Below, in pieces: positions 1-6,874 of a stretch of 64,000 nucleotides of DNA; position 1 is the stretch's first letter; every line of letters begins with the position of its first letter. This stretch comes from Devosia litorisediminis. Lineage in GTDB: Bacteria; Pseudomonadota; Alphaproteobacteria; Rhizobiales; Devosiaceae. Position numbers and translations under genes: made by a program. The stretch spans positions 248,001 to 312,000 of the forward strand of contig NZ_JAGXTP010000001.1 in the NCBI RefSeq assembly GCF_018334155.1, in the 5' to 3' direction. The notes beneath the pieces are model-generated. The model saw only the letters and a list, made by a program, of their open reading frames with translations. It ran no database searches and was not told the DNA's origin.

Positions 1-245
1 CGCTGGCCGAACTGAGCGCTGGCAATGGCGCGCCGGTCGAGGTCAAGATCCGCTCAACCACCGGCCCGCAATCGGCGGTGATCCAGAGCCGCGATGGCGA
101 GGTGTTCGTGACGCTGGTGAGCGGCGAATATGGCGTGTCCCCCGGACAGGCCTGCGTGTTCTATGCCGATGACAGCGCCACGTCCGAAGTCTGGGGTGGC
201 GGTTTTATCGCCGAGGCCGTGCCGCAGGTATTTGCGGCTGCCTGA
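1..245 (+). CDS. mnmA: tRNA-specific 2-thiouridylase MnmA, C-terminal end (partial)
   Basis: The reading frame enters from the left edge (codons begin at base 3) and stops with TGA at 243-245, leaving about 80 codons. The visible residues include VEVKIRSTTGPQSAVI and GVSPGQACVFYAD, followed by GGGFI. This is the C-terminal beta-barrel domain typical of MnmA/TrmU, where the SPGQACVFY block is well conserved. MnmA transfers sulfur to uridine 34 of tRNA-Lys, -Glu and -Gln in the cytoplasm. The catalytic cysteines and the ATP-binding N-terminus lie outside the window, so only the family assignment can be supported. Confidence 0.85.
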   Translation, partial: LAELSAGNGAPVEVKIRSTTGPQSAVIQSRDGEVFVTLVSGEYGVSPGQACVFYADDSATSEVWGGGFIAEAVPQVFAAA

Positions 246-251
246 GGATAA

Positions 252-446
252 TTATTCGGCTGGCGCCTCGGCTGAGGTGGCGGCCGCTTCAGCCCTGGCC
301 TCATTGGCGGCTTCCTTGAGCTGCTGATAGGAGCTCAGCCCACCCATGGCGGTGGAAATGGCGATCAGCACCACCAGCACGCCCATGGCCAGCAGGAACA
401 GGCGCGTGCGGTTGAGCTTGAACGGGCTGGGCTTGGGATCTGTCAT
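252..446 (-). CDS. Small single-pass membrane protein, unknown function
   Basis: This 64-residue protein has a basic N-terminus, one clear membrane segment at about residues 15-36 (LFLLAMGVLVVLIAI region), and a polar Ala/Glu-rich C-terminal tail that could form a short helix. It converges tail to tail with mnmA, with 6 bases between the two stops, and is divergent from the sigma factor gene at 541. No family is recognised. The membrane segment and the tight fit between neighbours argue that it is a real gene; the function is unknown. Confidence 0.55.
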   Translation of the reverse strand: MTDPKPSPFKLNRTRLFLLAMGVLVVLIAISTAMGGLSSYQQLKEAANEARAEAAATSAEAPAE

Positions 447-540
447 GGCGATGGCTTCTCAAAAAATATCTGCATTGGACCCAAAGCTATTGGGGCGCAG
501 CGGCGTCTTACCACTAGAGTGGCAATTCCGGTAGGCGCGA

Positions 541-1107
541 GTGCAGGCAGCAGTGACGGGACCAGACCCCGAAATACCGATTGATCAGGCCGCGCTGACG
601 CAGGGGCTGGTGGTGCGCGCGCAGAACGGCGATGCGGCTGCGTTCGGCGCGTTGATCGCGGCCCATTATGATCGCATCCACCGGGTGGCCTGGAAATGGA
701 GCGGCAATGCCAGCGATGCCGAAGACATTGCCCAGGACGTCTGCGTCAAGCTGGGCCGGGTGATCGGGCAATTTGATGGTCGCTCGGCGTTTTCCAGCTG
801 GGTGTATCGCATCACCATCAATGCGGTGCGCGATCTGCAGCGGCAATCCACGCGGCGCGCGCGCCATGCCGAGGCCTATGCCGAGGTCGCGCCGGACGAT
901 CACCCTGCCGAACAGGAAGCTGCGGCAACCTCGGTCCAGCTATGGGCGGCGGTGCGGCGGCTGCCCGAGAAACAGCGCGATGCGGTGCTGTTGGTCTACG
1001 CCGAAGAGTTGAGTCACGCGGCGGCGGCCGAGATCATGGGCATTGGTGAGGCCACCGTGTCGTTTCATGTCCACCAGGCGCGCAAGACCCTGAGAGGGTT
1101 GCTATGA
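541..1107 (+). CDS. ECF-family RNA polymerase sigma factor
   Basis: This 188-residue protein has the two-domain layout of extracytoplasmic-function sigma factors. Region 2 lies at about residues 35-100 (AFGALIAAHYDRIHRVAWK, then DAEDIAQDVCVKL and SSWVYRITINAVRD). Region 4 lies at about 130-186 (LPEKQRDAVLLVYAEELSHAAAAEIM and a helix-turn-helix ending in HQARKTL). It starts with GTG at 541. Its stop overlaps the ATG of the VWA protein gene by four bases, so the two are translationally coupled. No separate anti-sigma gene is adjacent; the partner membrane protein is the obvious candidate for that role, which is inference. Confidence 0.9.
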   Translation: MQAAVTGPDPEIPIDQAALTQGLVVRAQNGDAAAFGALIAAHYDRIHRVAWKWSGNASDAEDIAQDVCVKLGRVIGQFDGRSAFSSWVYRITINAVRDLQRQSTRRARHAEAYAEVAPDDHPAEQEAAATSVQLWAAVRRLPEKQRDAVLLVYAEELSHAAAAEIMGIGEATVSFHVHQARKTLRGLL

Positions 1108-3119
1108 GCAACGAACATCCAAACGATCCATTTGAGCAGCTGCGCGGGGCCACTGCACCGACGCCCGATGCTGATGCGCGGCAGAAAGCGCTGGCGGCGG
1201 GAATGGCCGCTTTTGCCGGTGCGCAGGAAAAATCGAATGCACCAACCCAAGGAATGGACTGGGGGCAGCGTCTCACTGCCATCATCACTTCCTTGAAAGG
1301 GAAATCGATCATGGATCTGCGTATCCCCATTGGTACTGCCGCCATCGCCCTGCTCGTTCTGCCGCTGGGCTATCAGCTTTATTCGAGCACCTCGCTGACG
1401 CCCAGTGCACCCGCTGCACAGCGCAATGTGGCGCCCTTGGCACCCAGCGAGATCAAAGAGGCGTTGGCGGTGGCCGAGCCTGCGCCGGTGTTGAGCGATC
1501 AACTGATGAGCACTGCCGATGCGCCCCAGCCAGCAGCGGCAAGCAAGGCCGCGCCCATGGGGCAGATTGCCCGCAACACGGTGCCGATGGTAATGGCCGA
1601 AAGCGATGCCATTGGTGGGGCCATGCCGGCGCCATCGCTGGCCATGGCGCCGGCAGATCCGAGCGGGGACGTGTTCAGCGACTTTGACGAGCAGCGGCTG
1701 CAAGTGGTGGCCGATGCGCCGGTGTCGACCTTTTCGGTTGATGTCGACACGGCCAGCTATGCCTATGTGCGGCGGATGCTGGAGGACGGGCTGCTGCCCG
1801 AGCCCGATGCGGTGCGTATTGAAGAGCTGCTGAATTACTTCCCCTATGACTATGCGCCAGCGAGCAGCGCAGCGGTGCCGTTTCAGCCCAGCGTGGTGGT
1901 TTATCCCACGCCTTGGAACCCGGACACGCAATTGCTGCAGATCGGCATCAAAGGCTATGTGCCGCCGACCGAGGCGGACACGCCGAGCAATCTGGTGTTT
2001 CTGATCGACACATCGGGCTCTATGAATGCGCCGGACAAACTGCCGCTGCTCAAGCGCGCCTTCGGGTTGCTGGTTGAGCAACTGGACGCGCGCGACAGTG
2101 TTTCGATCGTGGTCTATGCGGGGTCTGCCGGTGTGGTGCTGGAGCCGACGGCTGCGAGCGAGAAGGCCAAGATCCTGGCCGCGCTGGATGATCTCGCCGC
2201 TGGTGGCGGCACAGCCGGCGCCGCAGGTATCAGCCTGGCCTATCAGCTGGCCGAACAGGCCAAGGTCGAGGGCGGCACCAATCGGGTAATCCTGGCCACC
2301 GATGGCGACTTCAATGTGGGGATTGATGATCCCGATGCGCTGGAGGACTTCATCAAGACCCAGCGGGACGGTGGCGTCACCCTGTCGGTGCTGGGTTTTG
2401 GCCGGGGCAATCTGGATGATGCGACCATGCAGGCGCTGGCGCAGAACGGGAATGGCAATGCCAGCTATATCTCAAGCTTCCGCGAAGCCCAGAAGGTGCT
2501 GGTGGAGGAGGGCGGTTCGACCTTGGACATGATCGCCAAGGATGTGAAGGTGCAGGTCGAGTTCAACCCGGCCAGCGTCGCGGAATATCGCCTGATCGGC
2601 TATGAAACCCGCGCCCTCAACCGTGAAGACTTCAACAATGATGCGGTTGATGCCGGCGATGTCGGGGCCGGGCATAATGTGACTGCGCTATATGAGATCA
2701 CGCCTGTCGGTTCGCCCGGCGCACTGGTGGATCCGCTGCGTTATGGCAGCGATGCCCAGGCAGGGGACGCTGAGGGCGAAATCGCGTTTCTCAAGATGCG
2801 CTACAAGCTGCCCGACAGCGATGTCAGCCAGCTGATCGAACAGCCCGTGACCGCCGATCTGGCCTATGGCGATATTGCCGATGCCGGGGTGGACCAGAAG
2901 TTTGCCGCCGCGGTGGCCGCGTTCGGGCAGAAGCTGAAGGGCTCCGATTATGGTCAGGCCTTGGGTTGGGACGATATTGCTGCCCTGGCGCAGGCCGGCC
3001 GGGGCGCCGATGAGAGCGGCTATCGCGCCGAATTCATCCAGTTGGTCCGCACGGCGGCCCTGCTCAAGCCCGACACGGCTGCCGCGTGCCGCGCCACGGC
3101 CGAGACGGCCTGCGAATAG
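1104..3119 (+). CDS. Membrane-anchored von Willebrand factor A protein (YfbK-like)
   Basis: This 671-residue protein has a cytoplasmic N-terminus of about 75 residues, one membrane segment near 77-96 (GTAAIALLVLPLGYQLY), and a long Ala/Pro-rich linker. A YfbK-type N-terminal domain follows (FSVDVDTASYAYVRRML near 215). The VWA domain starts near residue 295 with an intact MIDAS motif DTSGSM, and a C-terminal conserved region completes it. The large part should be periplasmic. VWA domains bind protein ligands through a metal ion. The four-base overlap with the ECF sigma gene suggests they act together, with the N-terminal segment possibly holding the sigma factor. That role is inference; YfbK homologues have no settled function. 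Confidence 0.8.
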   Translation: MSNEHPNDPFEQLRGATAPTPDADARQKALAAGMAAFAGAQEKSNAPTQGMDWGQRLTAIITSLKGKSIMDLRIPIGTAAIALLVLPLGYQLYSSTSLTPSAPAAQRNVAPLAPSEIKEALAVAEPAPVLSDQLMSTADAPQPAAASKAAPMGQIARNTVPMVMAESDAIGGAMPAPSLAMAPADPSGDVFSDFDEQRLQVVADAPVSTFSVDVDTASYAYVRRMLEDGLLPEPDAVRIEELLNYFPYDYAPASSAAVPFQPSVVVYPTPWNPDTQLLQIGIKGYVPPTEADTPSNLVFLIDTSGSMNAPDKLPLLKRAFGLLVEQLDARDSVSIVVYAGSAGVVLEPTAASEKAKILAALDDLAAGGGTAGAAGISLAYQLAEQAKVEGGTNRVILATDGDFNVGIDDPDALEDFIKTQRDGGVTLSVLGFGRGNLDDATMQALAQNGNGNASYISSFREAQKVLVEEGGSTLDMIAKDVKVQVEFNPASVAEYRLIGYETRALNREDFNNDAVDAGDVGAGHNVTALYEITPVGSPGALVDPLRYGSDAQAGDAEGEIAFLKMRYKLPDSDVSQLIEQPVTADLAYGDIADAGVDQKFAAAVAAFGQKLKGSDYGQALGWDDIAALAQAGRGADESGYRAEFIQLVRTAALLKPDTAAACRATAETACE

Positions 3120-3124
3120 ACACA

Positions 3125-3152
3125 AAAAGCCCCCGGCCGCCGGGCCGGGGGC
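3125..3152 (-). terminator. Intrinsic terminator of the dioxygenase gene
   Basis: A 10-bp GC-only stem (3129-3138 with 3143-3152, loop GCCG) is followed on the minus strand by five T residues (AAAAA at 3124-3128 on the plus strand). This is a textbook rho-independent terminator for the minus-strand gene ending at 3166, and it could also stop plus-strand transcripts of the VWA gene. Confidence 0.85.
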
Positions 3153-3165
3153 AGATGCTTCAAGC

Positions 3166-4116
3166 CTAGTCGAGTGGCTTGAGATTGGCCTCGATGCTGG
3201 CGCGCTGGCCTTCAAGGAATGGGGGCAGCGACAGGGTTGCGCCCAGCGATTCCATGGGCTCGTCGGTGGCGAAGCCGGGAACGTCAGTGGCAATCTCGAA
3301 CAGGATGCCATTGGGCTCGCGGAAGTAGAGCGAGGTAAAGTAGAAACGCTCGACCTCGCCACTGGAGCGAATGCCAGCCTGGGTCACACGATCGATCCAC
3401 AGCCGCAGGCTGTCCTGATCGGGCGTGCGGAAGGCGACATGGTGGACGCCACCGGCACCGGGACGGGCTGGGCCCATATTGGGATCGACCACGACATGGA
3501 GTTCTGCACCCGGACCGCCGGGGCCCATTTCAAAGACATGGGTTTCAGCGGTGTGGCTGGTGGTGGCGTAGGAGCGGACCTTGCGCATGTTCATCACCTG
3601 GGTGAGGACAGCCTCGGTACGGTCCAGCCGGGGCACGGCCATGCTGATCGGACCCAGACCAATGATCTGGCGCTCTGCGGGTACGGGCGACTTGGCCCAG
3701 GGCACAACCTTGTTGGCTTCATCAATGACCATGCAGAAACGCTGGCCTTCGAAATCCTCGAAATCGAGCGAGAGCTGCCCGTTGCGCTCCTTGATCGCGC
3801 TGGTGCCGACATTGTGGCCCTGCAGGTGGTCTTTCCACCAGTTCAGGCTGTCCAGGCTATCGACGCGCAGGCCGGTGCGGCTGACGGTGTGATTGCCCCG
3901 CTGCTCGCGCACGGTATCGAAATCGAAGAAGGTCAGATCGGCACCGGGGGAGGCAACGCCGTCACCATAGAACAGGTGATAGGCGGTGGTCTGGTCCTGA
4001 TTGACCGTCTTCTTGATCAGTCGCATGCCCAGGGTCTTGGTATAGAAGGCCAAATTCTTCTTCGGCTCGGCGGTGACCGCCGTGAGGTGATGGATACCTC
4101 CGAGTTCGAGCGTCAT
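3166..4116 (-). CDS. Ring-cleaving dioxygenase of the VOC/glyoxalase superfamily (MhqO/LinE-like)
   Basis: This 316-residue protein has two vicinal-oxygen-chelate halves: GIHHLTAVTAEPKKNLAFY near residue 7 and GGVHHVAFRTPD near residue 205. These begin the two beta-alpha-beta-beta-beta modules that supply the metal-binding His residues. Ring-cleaving dioxygenases of this type (PcpA, LinE, MhqO) open hydroquinone or catechol rings using Fe(II). There is no signal peptide, so it should be cytoplasmic. It is monocistronic, transcribed against the VWA gene, with its own terminator. The substrate cannot be read from sequence; a quinone detoxification role is likely by analogy with MhqO. Confidence 0.8.
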   Translation of the reverse strand: MTLELGGIHHLTAVTAEPKKNLAFYTKTLGMRLIKKTVNQDQTTAYHLFYGDGVASPGADLTFFDFDTVREQRGNHTVSRTGLRVDSLDSLNWWKDHLQGHNVGTSAIKERNGQLSLDFEDFEGQRFCMVIDEANKVVPWAKSPVPAERQIIGLGPISMAVPRLDRTEAVLTQVMNMRKVRSYATTSHTAETHVFEMGPGGPGAELHVVVDPNMGPARPGAGGVHHVAFRTPDQDSLRLWIDRVTQAGIRSSGEVERFYFTSLYFREPNGILFEIATDVPGFATDEPMESLGATLSLPPFLEGQRASIEANLKPLD

Positions 4117-4174
4117 GGTGAAGTCTCCTGTGGTGGCGCAGGGGGCGCCGTGTCTGTTGGCCTAGATGTAGTGC

Positions 4175-4202
4175 ACATTAGCGGGCTTGTGCAGCGGTCC
4201 AA
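4175..4202 (-). promoter_or_regulatory. Candidate sigma-70 promoter of the dioxygenase gene
   Basis: Read on the minus strand, TTGGAC (4202-4197) is followed after 16 bases by TAATGT (4180-4175), about 60 bases upstream of the ATG at 4116. Both hexamers are fair but not perfect matches to the consensus, so this is only a candidate. Confidence 0.35.
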
Positions 4203-4269
4203 TTAGGACAGACTGATGTCGATTTTTGAACAACGGGCATTTGATCACTGCCAAGGGGCTGCAAGCCGC

Positions 4270-4298
4270 TTGACAGCCGCAGGCGCCAAACCTAAATA
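4270..4298 (+). promoter_or_regulatory. Sigma-70 promoter of the tRNA gene
   Basis: A perfect -35 hexamer TTGACA (4270-4275) is separated by exactly 17 bases from TAAATA (4293-4298). Transcription should start near 4305, about 40 bases before the mature tRNA 5' end. A strong unregulated promoter is what a tRNA gene needs, and the position fits. Confidence 0.75.
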
Positions 4299-4345
4299 GG
4301 CCGCACTTACGCAGCGCGGGTCACCCGGCGGGCGTAACGCCTTAT

Positions 4346-4422
4346 GGCGGAGTAGCTCAGTTGGTTAGAGCAGTGGAATCATAATCCATGTGTCCCCAGT
4401 TCAAATCTGGGCTTCGCTACCA
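4346..4422 (+). tRNA. tRNA-Met (CAT), elongator type
   Basis: The 77-base sequence folds as a full cloverleaf. The acceptor stem pairs GGCGGAG with CTTCGCT with two G-U pairs. The D arm is GCTC...GAGC, the anticodon stem is GTGGA/TCCAT with loop ATCATAA, the T arm is CCCAG/CTGGG, and the encoded 3' end is CCA. The anticodon CAT is at 4380-4382. The anticodon stem lacks the three G-C pairs of the initiator, so it is the elongator. A lysidine-modified tRNA-Ile with the same anticodon is the alternative, but the overall sequence resembles elongator Met. Confidence 0.9.
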
Positions 4423-4430
4423 ATTTCAAA

Positions 4431-4463
4431 CCCTCAGAGACCGAACGGTTTCTGGGGGTTTTT
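4431..4463 (+). terminator. Intrinsic terminator after tRNA-Met
   Basis: A 12-bp stem (4431-4442 with 4447-4458, two G-U pairs, GAAC loop) is followed immediately by five T residues at 4459-4463. It lies eight bases beyond the CCA end of the tRNA. Confidence 0.8.
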
Positions 4464-4579
4464 GGTTTCTGGTGTTCAGTACCGGCTAATGGACTCCGCC
4501 TTTGAAGTTTCGTCACTCCCATCTGGTATGGTAGCGGCGGCTGGTGCATGGTGGCCGCGTCTTTACTGAGGGGTTTGCC

Positions 4580-5551
4580 ATGCCGTTTCCTGATCTGATT
4601 CAGCCCGAACTCGGGGCCTATAATAGTGCGGTCGAAACGCCGGGGGATTTCTCTGCGTTCTGGGCGAGCACGATTGCCGAAGCGCGGGCGATTGGCGGGA
4701 CCGTCAGCATGGAGCCGGTGGCCAGTTCGCTCAAGGCCGTCGAGGTGTTCGACGTGACATTCCCCGGCTTTGGCGGGCATCCGGTCAAGGCCTGGCTGAT
4801 GCTGCCGACGCAGCGGAGCGGGCGGCTGCCGCTAGTAGTACAGTTTCAGGGTTATGGCGGCGGGCGGGGATTTCCACATGAGCAATTGCATTGGACCGCT
4901 TCGGGCTATGCCTATCTGCGCATGGATACGCGCGGGCAGGGCAGTGGCTGGAGCACGGGCACAACGGCCGACCCGGTGGGCTCGACGGCGTCGCTGCCGG
5001 GGGTGATGACCAAGGGCATTCTGGACAGACACGACTATTATTATCGCCGCCTGTTCACCGACGGGGTGCGGGCGATTGATGCCATGGTGGCGCAGGACTT
5101 TGTCGATGCCAGCCGGATCGCGGTGTGTGGCGGCAGCCAGGGCGGCGGCATCACGCTGGCGGTGGCGGGGATCGACGAGCGTGTGGCGGCAGCAATGCCC
5201 GATGTGCCGTTCCTGTCGGACTTTCCGCGCGCCGTAGCCAAGGCGCAGCGAGACCCCTATGGCGAGTTGGTGCGGTTTATGGCCCAACATCGCGACAAGA
5301 AGTCCCAAGTGTTTGAAACACTGCGCTATTTCGATGGGGTATGCTTTGCCCGGCAGGCCAAGGCGCCGGCGCTGTTTTCGGTGGCGCTGATGGATGATAT
5401 CTGTCCGGCATCAACGGTTTACGGCGCCTATAACGCCTATGGCGGCAGCGACAAGACGATCCACGAATATGAGTTCAACAATCACGAAGGCGGCGGGCCT
5501 TTTCAGGAGCGCGAGCAGATGAAGTGGCTGGGGCAGCGCTTTGGTGTGTAG
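4580..5551 (+). CDS. Acetylxylan esterase / CE7-type deacetylase (AXE1 family)
   Basis: This 323-residue alpha/beta hydrolase has the CE7 landmarks: RGQGSGWSTG after the third strand, the nucleophile elbow GGSQGGG near residue 183, and a C-terminal HEYEFNNHEGGG segment carrying the catalytic His. CE7 esterases remove O-acetyl groups from xylo-oligosaccharides and cephalosporin C, usually inside the cell, and no signal peptide is present here. I chose ATG 4580, preceded by GAGGGG at about 8 bases, over an upstream GTG at 4544 that lacks such a site. It sits just before the LacI gene and the glycan operon, so deacetylation of imported oligosaccharides is likely. Confidence 0.88.
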   Translation: MPFPDLIQPELGAYNSAVETPGDFSAFWASTIAEARAIGGTVSMEPVASSLKAVEVFDVTFPGFGGHPVKAWLMLPTQRSGRLPLVVQFQGYGGGRGFPHEQLHWTASGYAYLRMDTRGQGSGWSTGTTADPVGSTASLPGVMTKGILDRHDYYYRRLFTDGVRAIDAMVAQDFVDASRIAVCGGSQGGGITLAVAGIDERVAAAMPDVPFLSDFPRAVAKAQRDPYGELVRFMAQHRDKKSQVFETLRYFDGVCFARQAKAPALFSVALMDDICPASTVYGAYNAYGGSDKTIHEYEFNNHEGGGPFQEREQMKWLGQRFGV

Positions 5552-5575
5552 GGGATAATTGCCGAAAGGGCTTGC

Positions 5576-5602
5576 CTTGCGCAAGAAACGCAAATATTGC
5601 GT
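5576..5602. promoter_or_regulatory. Two palindromic LacI-type operator candidates upstream of the lacI gene
   Basis: CTTGCGCAAG (5576-5585) is a perfect 10-bp palindrome. Twelve bases on, ACGCAA-ATA-TTGCGT (5588-5602) is a perfect 6-3-6 inverted repeat. Both share the TTGCG/CGCAA half-site also found upstream of the heparinase-like gene. A possible promoter (TTGCCT 5572-5577, 17 bases, TATTGC 5595-5600) overlaps them, which would give autoregulation. A central CG flanked by inverted arms is typical of LacI-family operators. Confidence 0.6.
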
Positions 5603-5624
5603 AGATAGCAAGTGAGGCAGACCC

Positions 5625-6632
5625 GTGGCAGTGCAGAAGCGCGCAAATCAGGCCGACATTGCTGAGCGCCTCGGCGTTTCGGTAAGCACGGTATCGCGTG
5701 CGCTGGCCAATGAAATCGGCATTAGCGACGTGGTGCGGCGCGATGTGCAGCGCATGGCGCGCACGCTGGGCTATAAATCCAAGCATATCACAGGGGCGGC
5801 GAGCGGGGATAAGCGCGCGGTCGCGCTGGTGCCGCTGGGCAGTGCGACCAGCGGGCTGTCGGGGTTTTATTTCGGTATTGTCGAGGGCATGCGCCAGCAG
5901 GCTGCCGAGGCGGGGATGACGCTGGATGTGCGGCTGGTCAATGACCAGATGGTGACGCTGGACATGATCCGCAAACAGCTGGCGCAGGCCGATGCAGGCG
6001 GCGTGCTGCTGGCCGGGATCGATGCCTGGGACGAGCTTGCGGTGTGGTCCGCTGCCGAGGATATCCCGTGCATTCTGGTCAATGGCAGTGACCCGCAAAT
6101 GCGCCTGAGTTCGGTATCGCCGGCCAATTTCTATGGCGCGTATCTTGCCACGCAGCGGCTGCTCGATGCCGGGCATCGCCGTATCCTGCACTATACCCAT
6201 CGCTACCGGCCCACCATCCTGCAGCGTCAGCGCGGCTTTGAGGCCGCGATCGCGGCAACGCCCGGCGCACAAGGCGTTATCGTCAATTCGGCGGACCGCC
6301 ATACCGAGGAATTACTGGCCGATGTGCTGGCGGGTAAGCACGATGTGACGGCGCTGTTCAGCTGGAACGACATTGCTGCGGTCGAAATGCTGGAGGGGCT
6401 GTATGCGCCGGACAGTCCGGTGCCTGGGGGGTTCTCGATCATCGGCTTTGATGATCTGCCGCTGGCCGGCATGGCGACGCCGCGGCTGAGTACGATCCGG
6501 GTGGATCGCGAGGCAATCGGGCGCGGTGCCATCCGCTTGCTGGGGCAGCATATGGACGGCGAAACCGCCGTGCAGCAGCTTGAGGTCGGCGTCAAAATGG
6601 TCGAGGGCGAAACCGTCTCGACCGTCGTCTGA
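5625..6632 (+). CDS. LacI-family transcriptional regulator
   Basis: This 335-residue protein has an N-terminal LacI helix-turn-helix at about residues 6-50 (QADIAERLGVSVSTVSRAL) with hinge, and a periplasmic-binding-protein-like sugar-sensing core at about 60-330. The core carries the conserved late motif GGFSIIGFDDLPLAGMATPRL. It starts with GTG at 5625 behind AAGTGAGG. Members bind sugars or oligosaccharides and release their operator when loaded. Matching TTGCG/CGCAA sites occur both in its own upstream region and before the next gene, so it very likely represses itself and the glycan catabolic genes. Confidence 0.92.
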   Translation: MAVQKRANQADIAERLGVSVSTVSRALANEIGISDVVRRDVQRMARTLGYKSKHITGAASGDKRAVALVPLGSATSGLSGFYFGIVEGMRQQAAEAGMTLDVRLVNDQMVTLDMIRKQLAQADAGGVLLAGIDAWDELAVWSAAEDIPCILVNGSDPQMRLSSVSPANFYGAYLATQRLLDAGHRRILHYTHRYRPTILQRQRGFEAAIAATPGAQGVIVNSADRHTEELLADVLAGKHDVTALFSWNDIAAVEMLEGLYAPDSPVPGGFSIIGFDDLPLAGMATPRLSTIRVDREAIGRGAIRLLGQHMDGETAVQQLEVGVKMVEGETVSTVV

Positions 6633-6733
6633 CGCCGGATATTTCAACACTCCCTGAGTAAAAATGTTAGCAGACTGTGCACGTTGAGGGGCGCGCACGG
6701 TGGTTATCGACACGCTATGTCCTTGCTCGGACA

Positions 6734-6802
6734 ACGCAAAATGAACAAATTTGCGTAACTTGCGTGATTTGCGCAAATTGCTTGAAATAGCGCAAGTTGT
6801 GC
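6734..6802. promoter_or_regulatory. Cluster of LacI-type operator candidates before the glycan operon
   Basis: Three inverted repeats with the TTGCG/CGCAA half-site lie in the 242-base gap after lacI. They are ACGCAA (6734-6739) with TTGCGT (6751-6756); the perfect palindrome ATTTGCGCAAAT (6767-6778); and GCGCAA-G-TTGTGC (6790-6802, one mismatch). Additional lone TTGCGT half-sites lie between them. The centres of the last two are about 24 bases apart, roughly two helical turns. The stretch is visibly more AT-rich than its surroundings, as expected for a promoter. Confidence 0.6.
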
Positions 6803-6874
6803 AATAGCCTTTCCGACACCAGCAATCGAGGAGACGGTCGAGGGACCGCGGGATGCTGAGGCGGGGAGTGCGAC

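Noticed and set aside
2950..4206. A 418-codon plus-strand frame running through the end of the VWA gene and antisense to the dioxygenase
   Set aside because: It spans a terminator and overlaps two supported genes; its translation has no domain.
4380..4382. tRNA-Ile2 with CAT anticodon modified by lysidine
   Set aside because: The body and anticodon stem resemble elongator tRNA-Met more closely; the alternative cannot be fully excluded by eye.
4544..4579. Longer esterase start at GTG 4544
   Set aside because: The extra 12 residues are not family-like and ATG 4580 has a better ribosome site.
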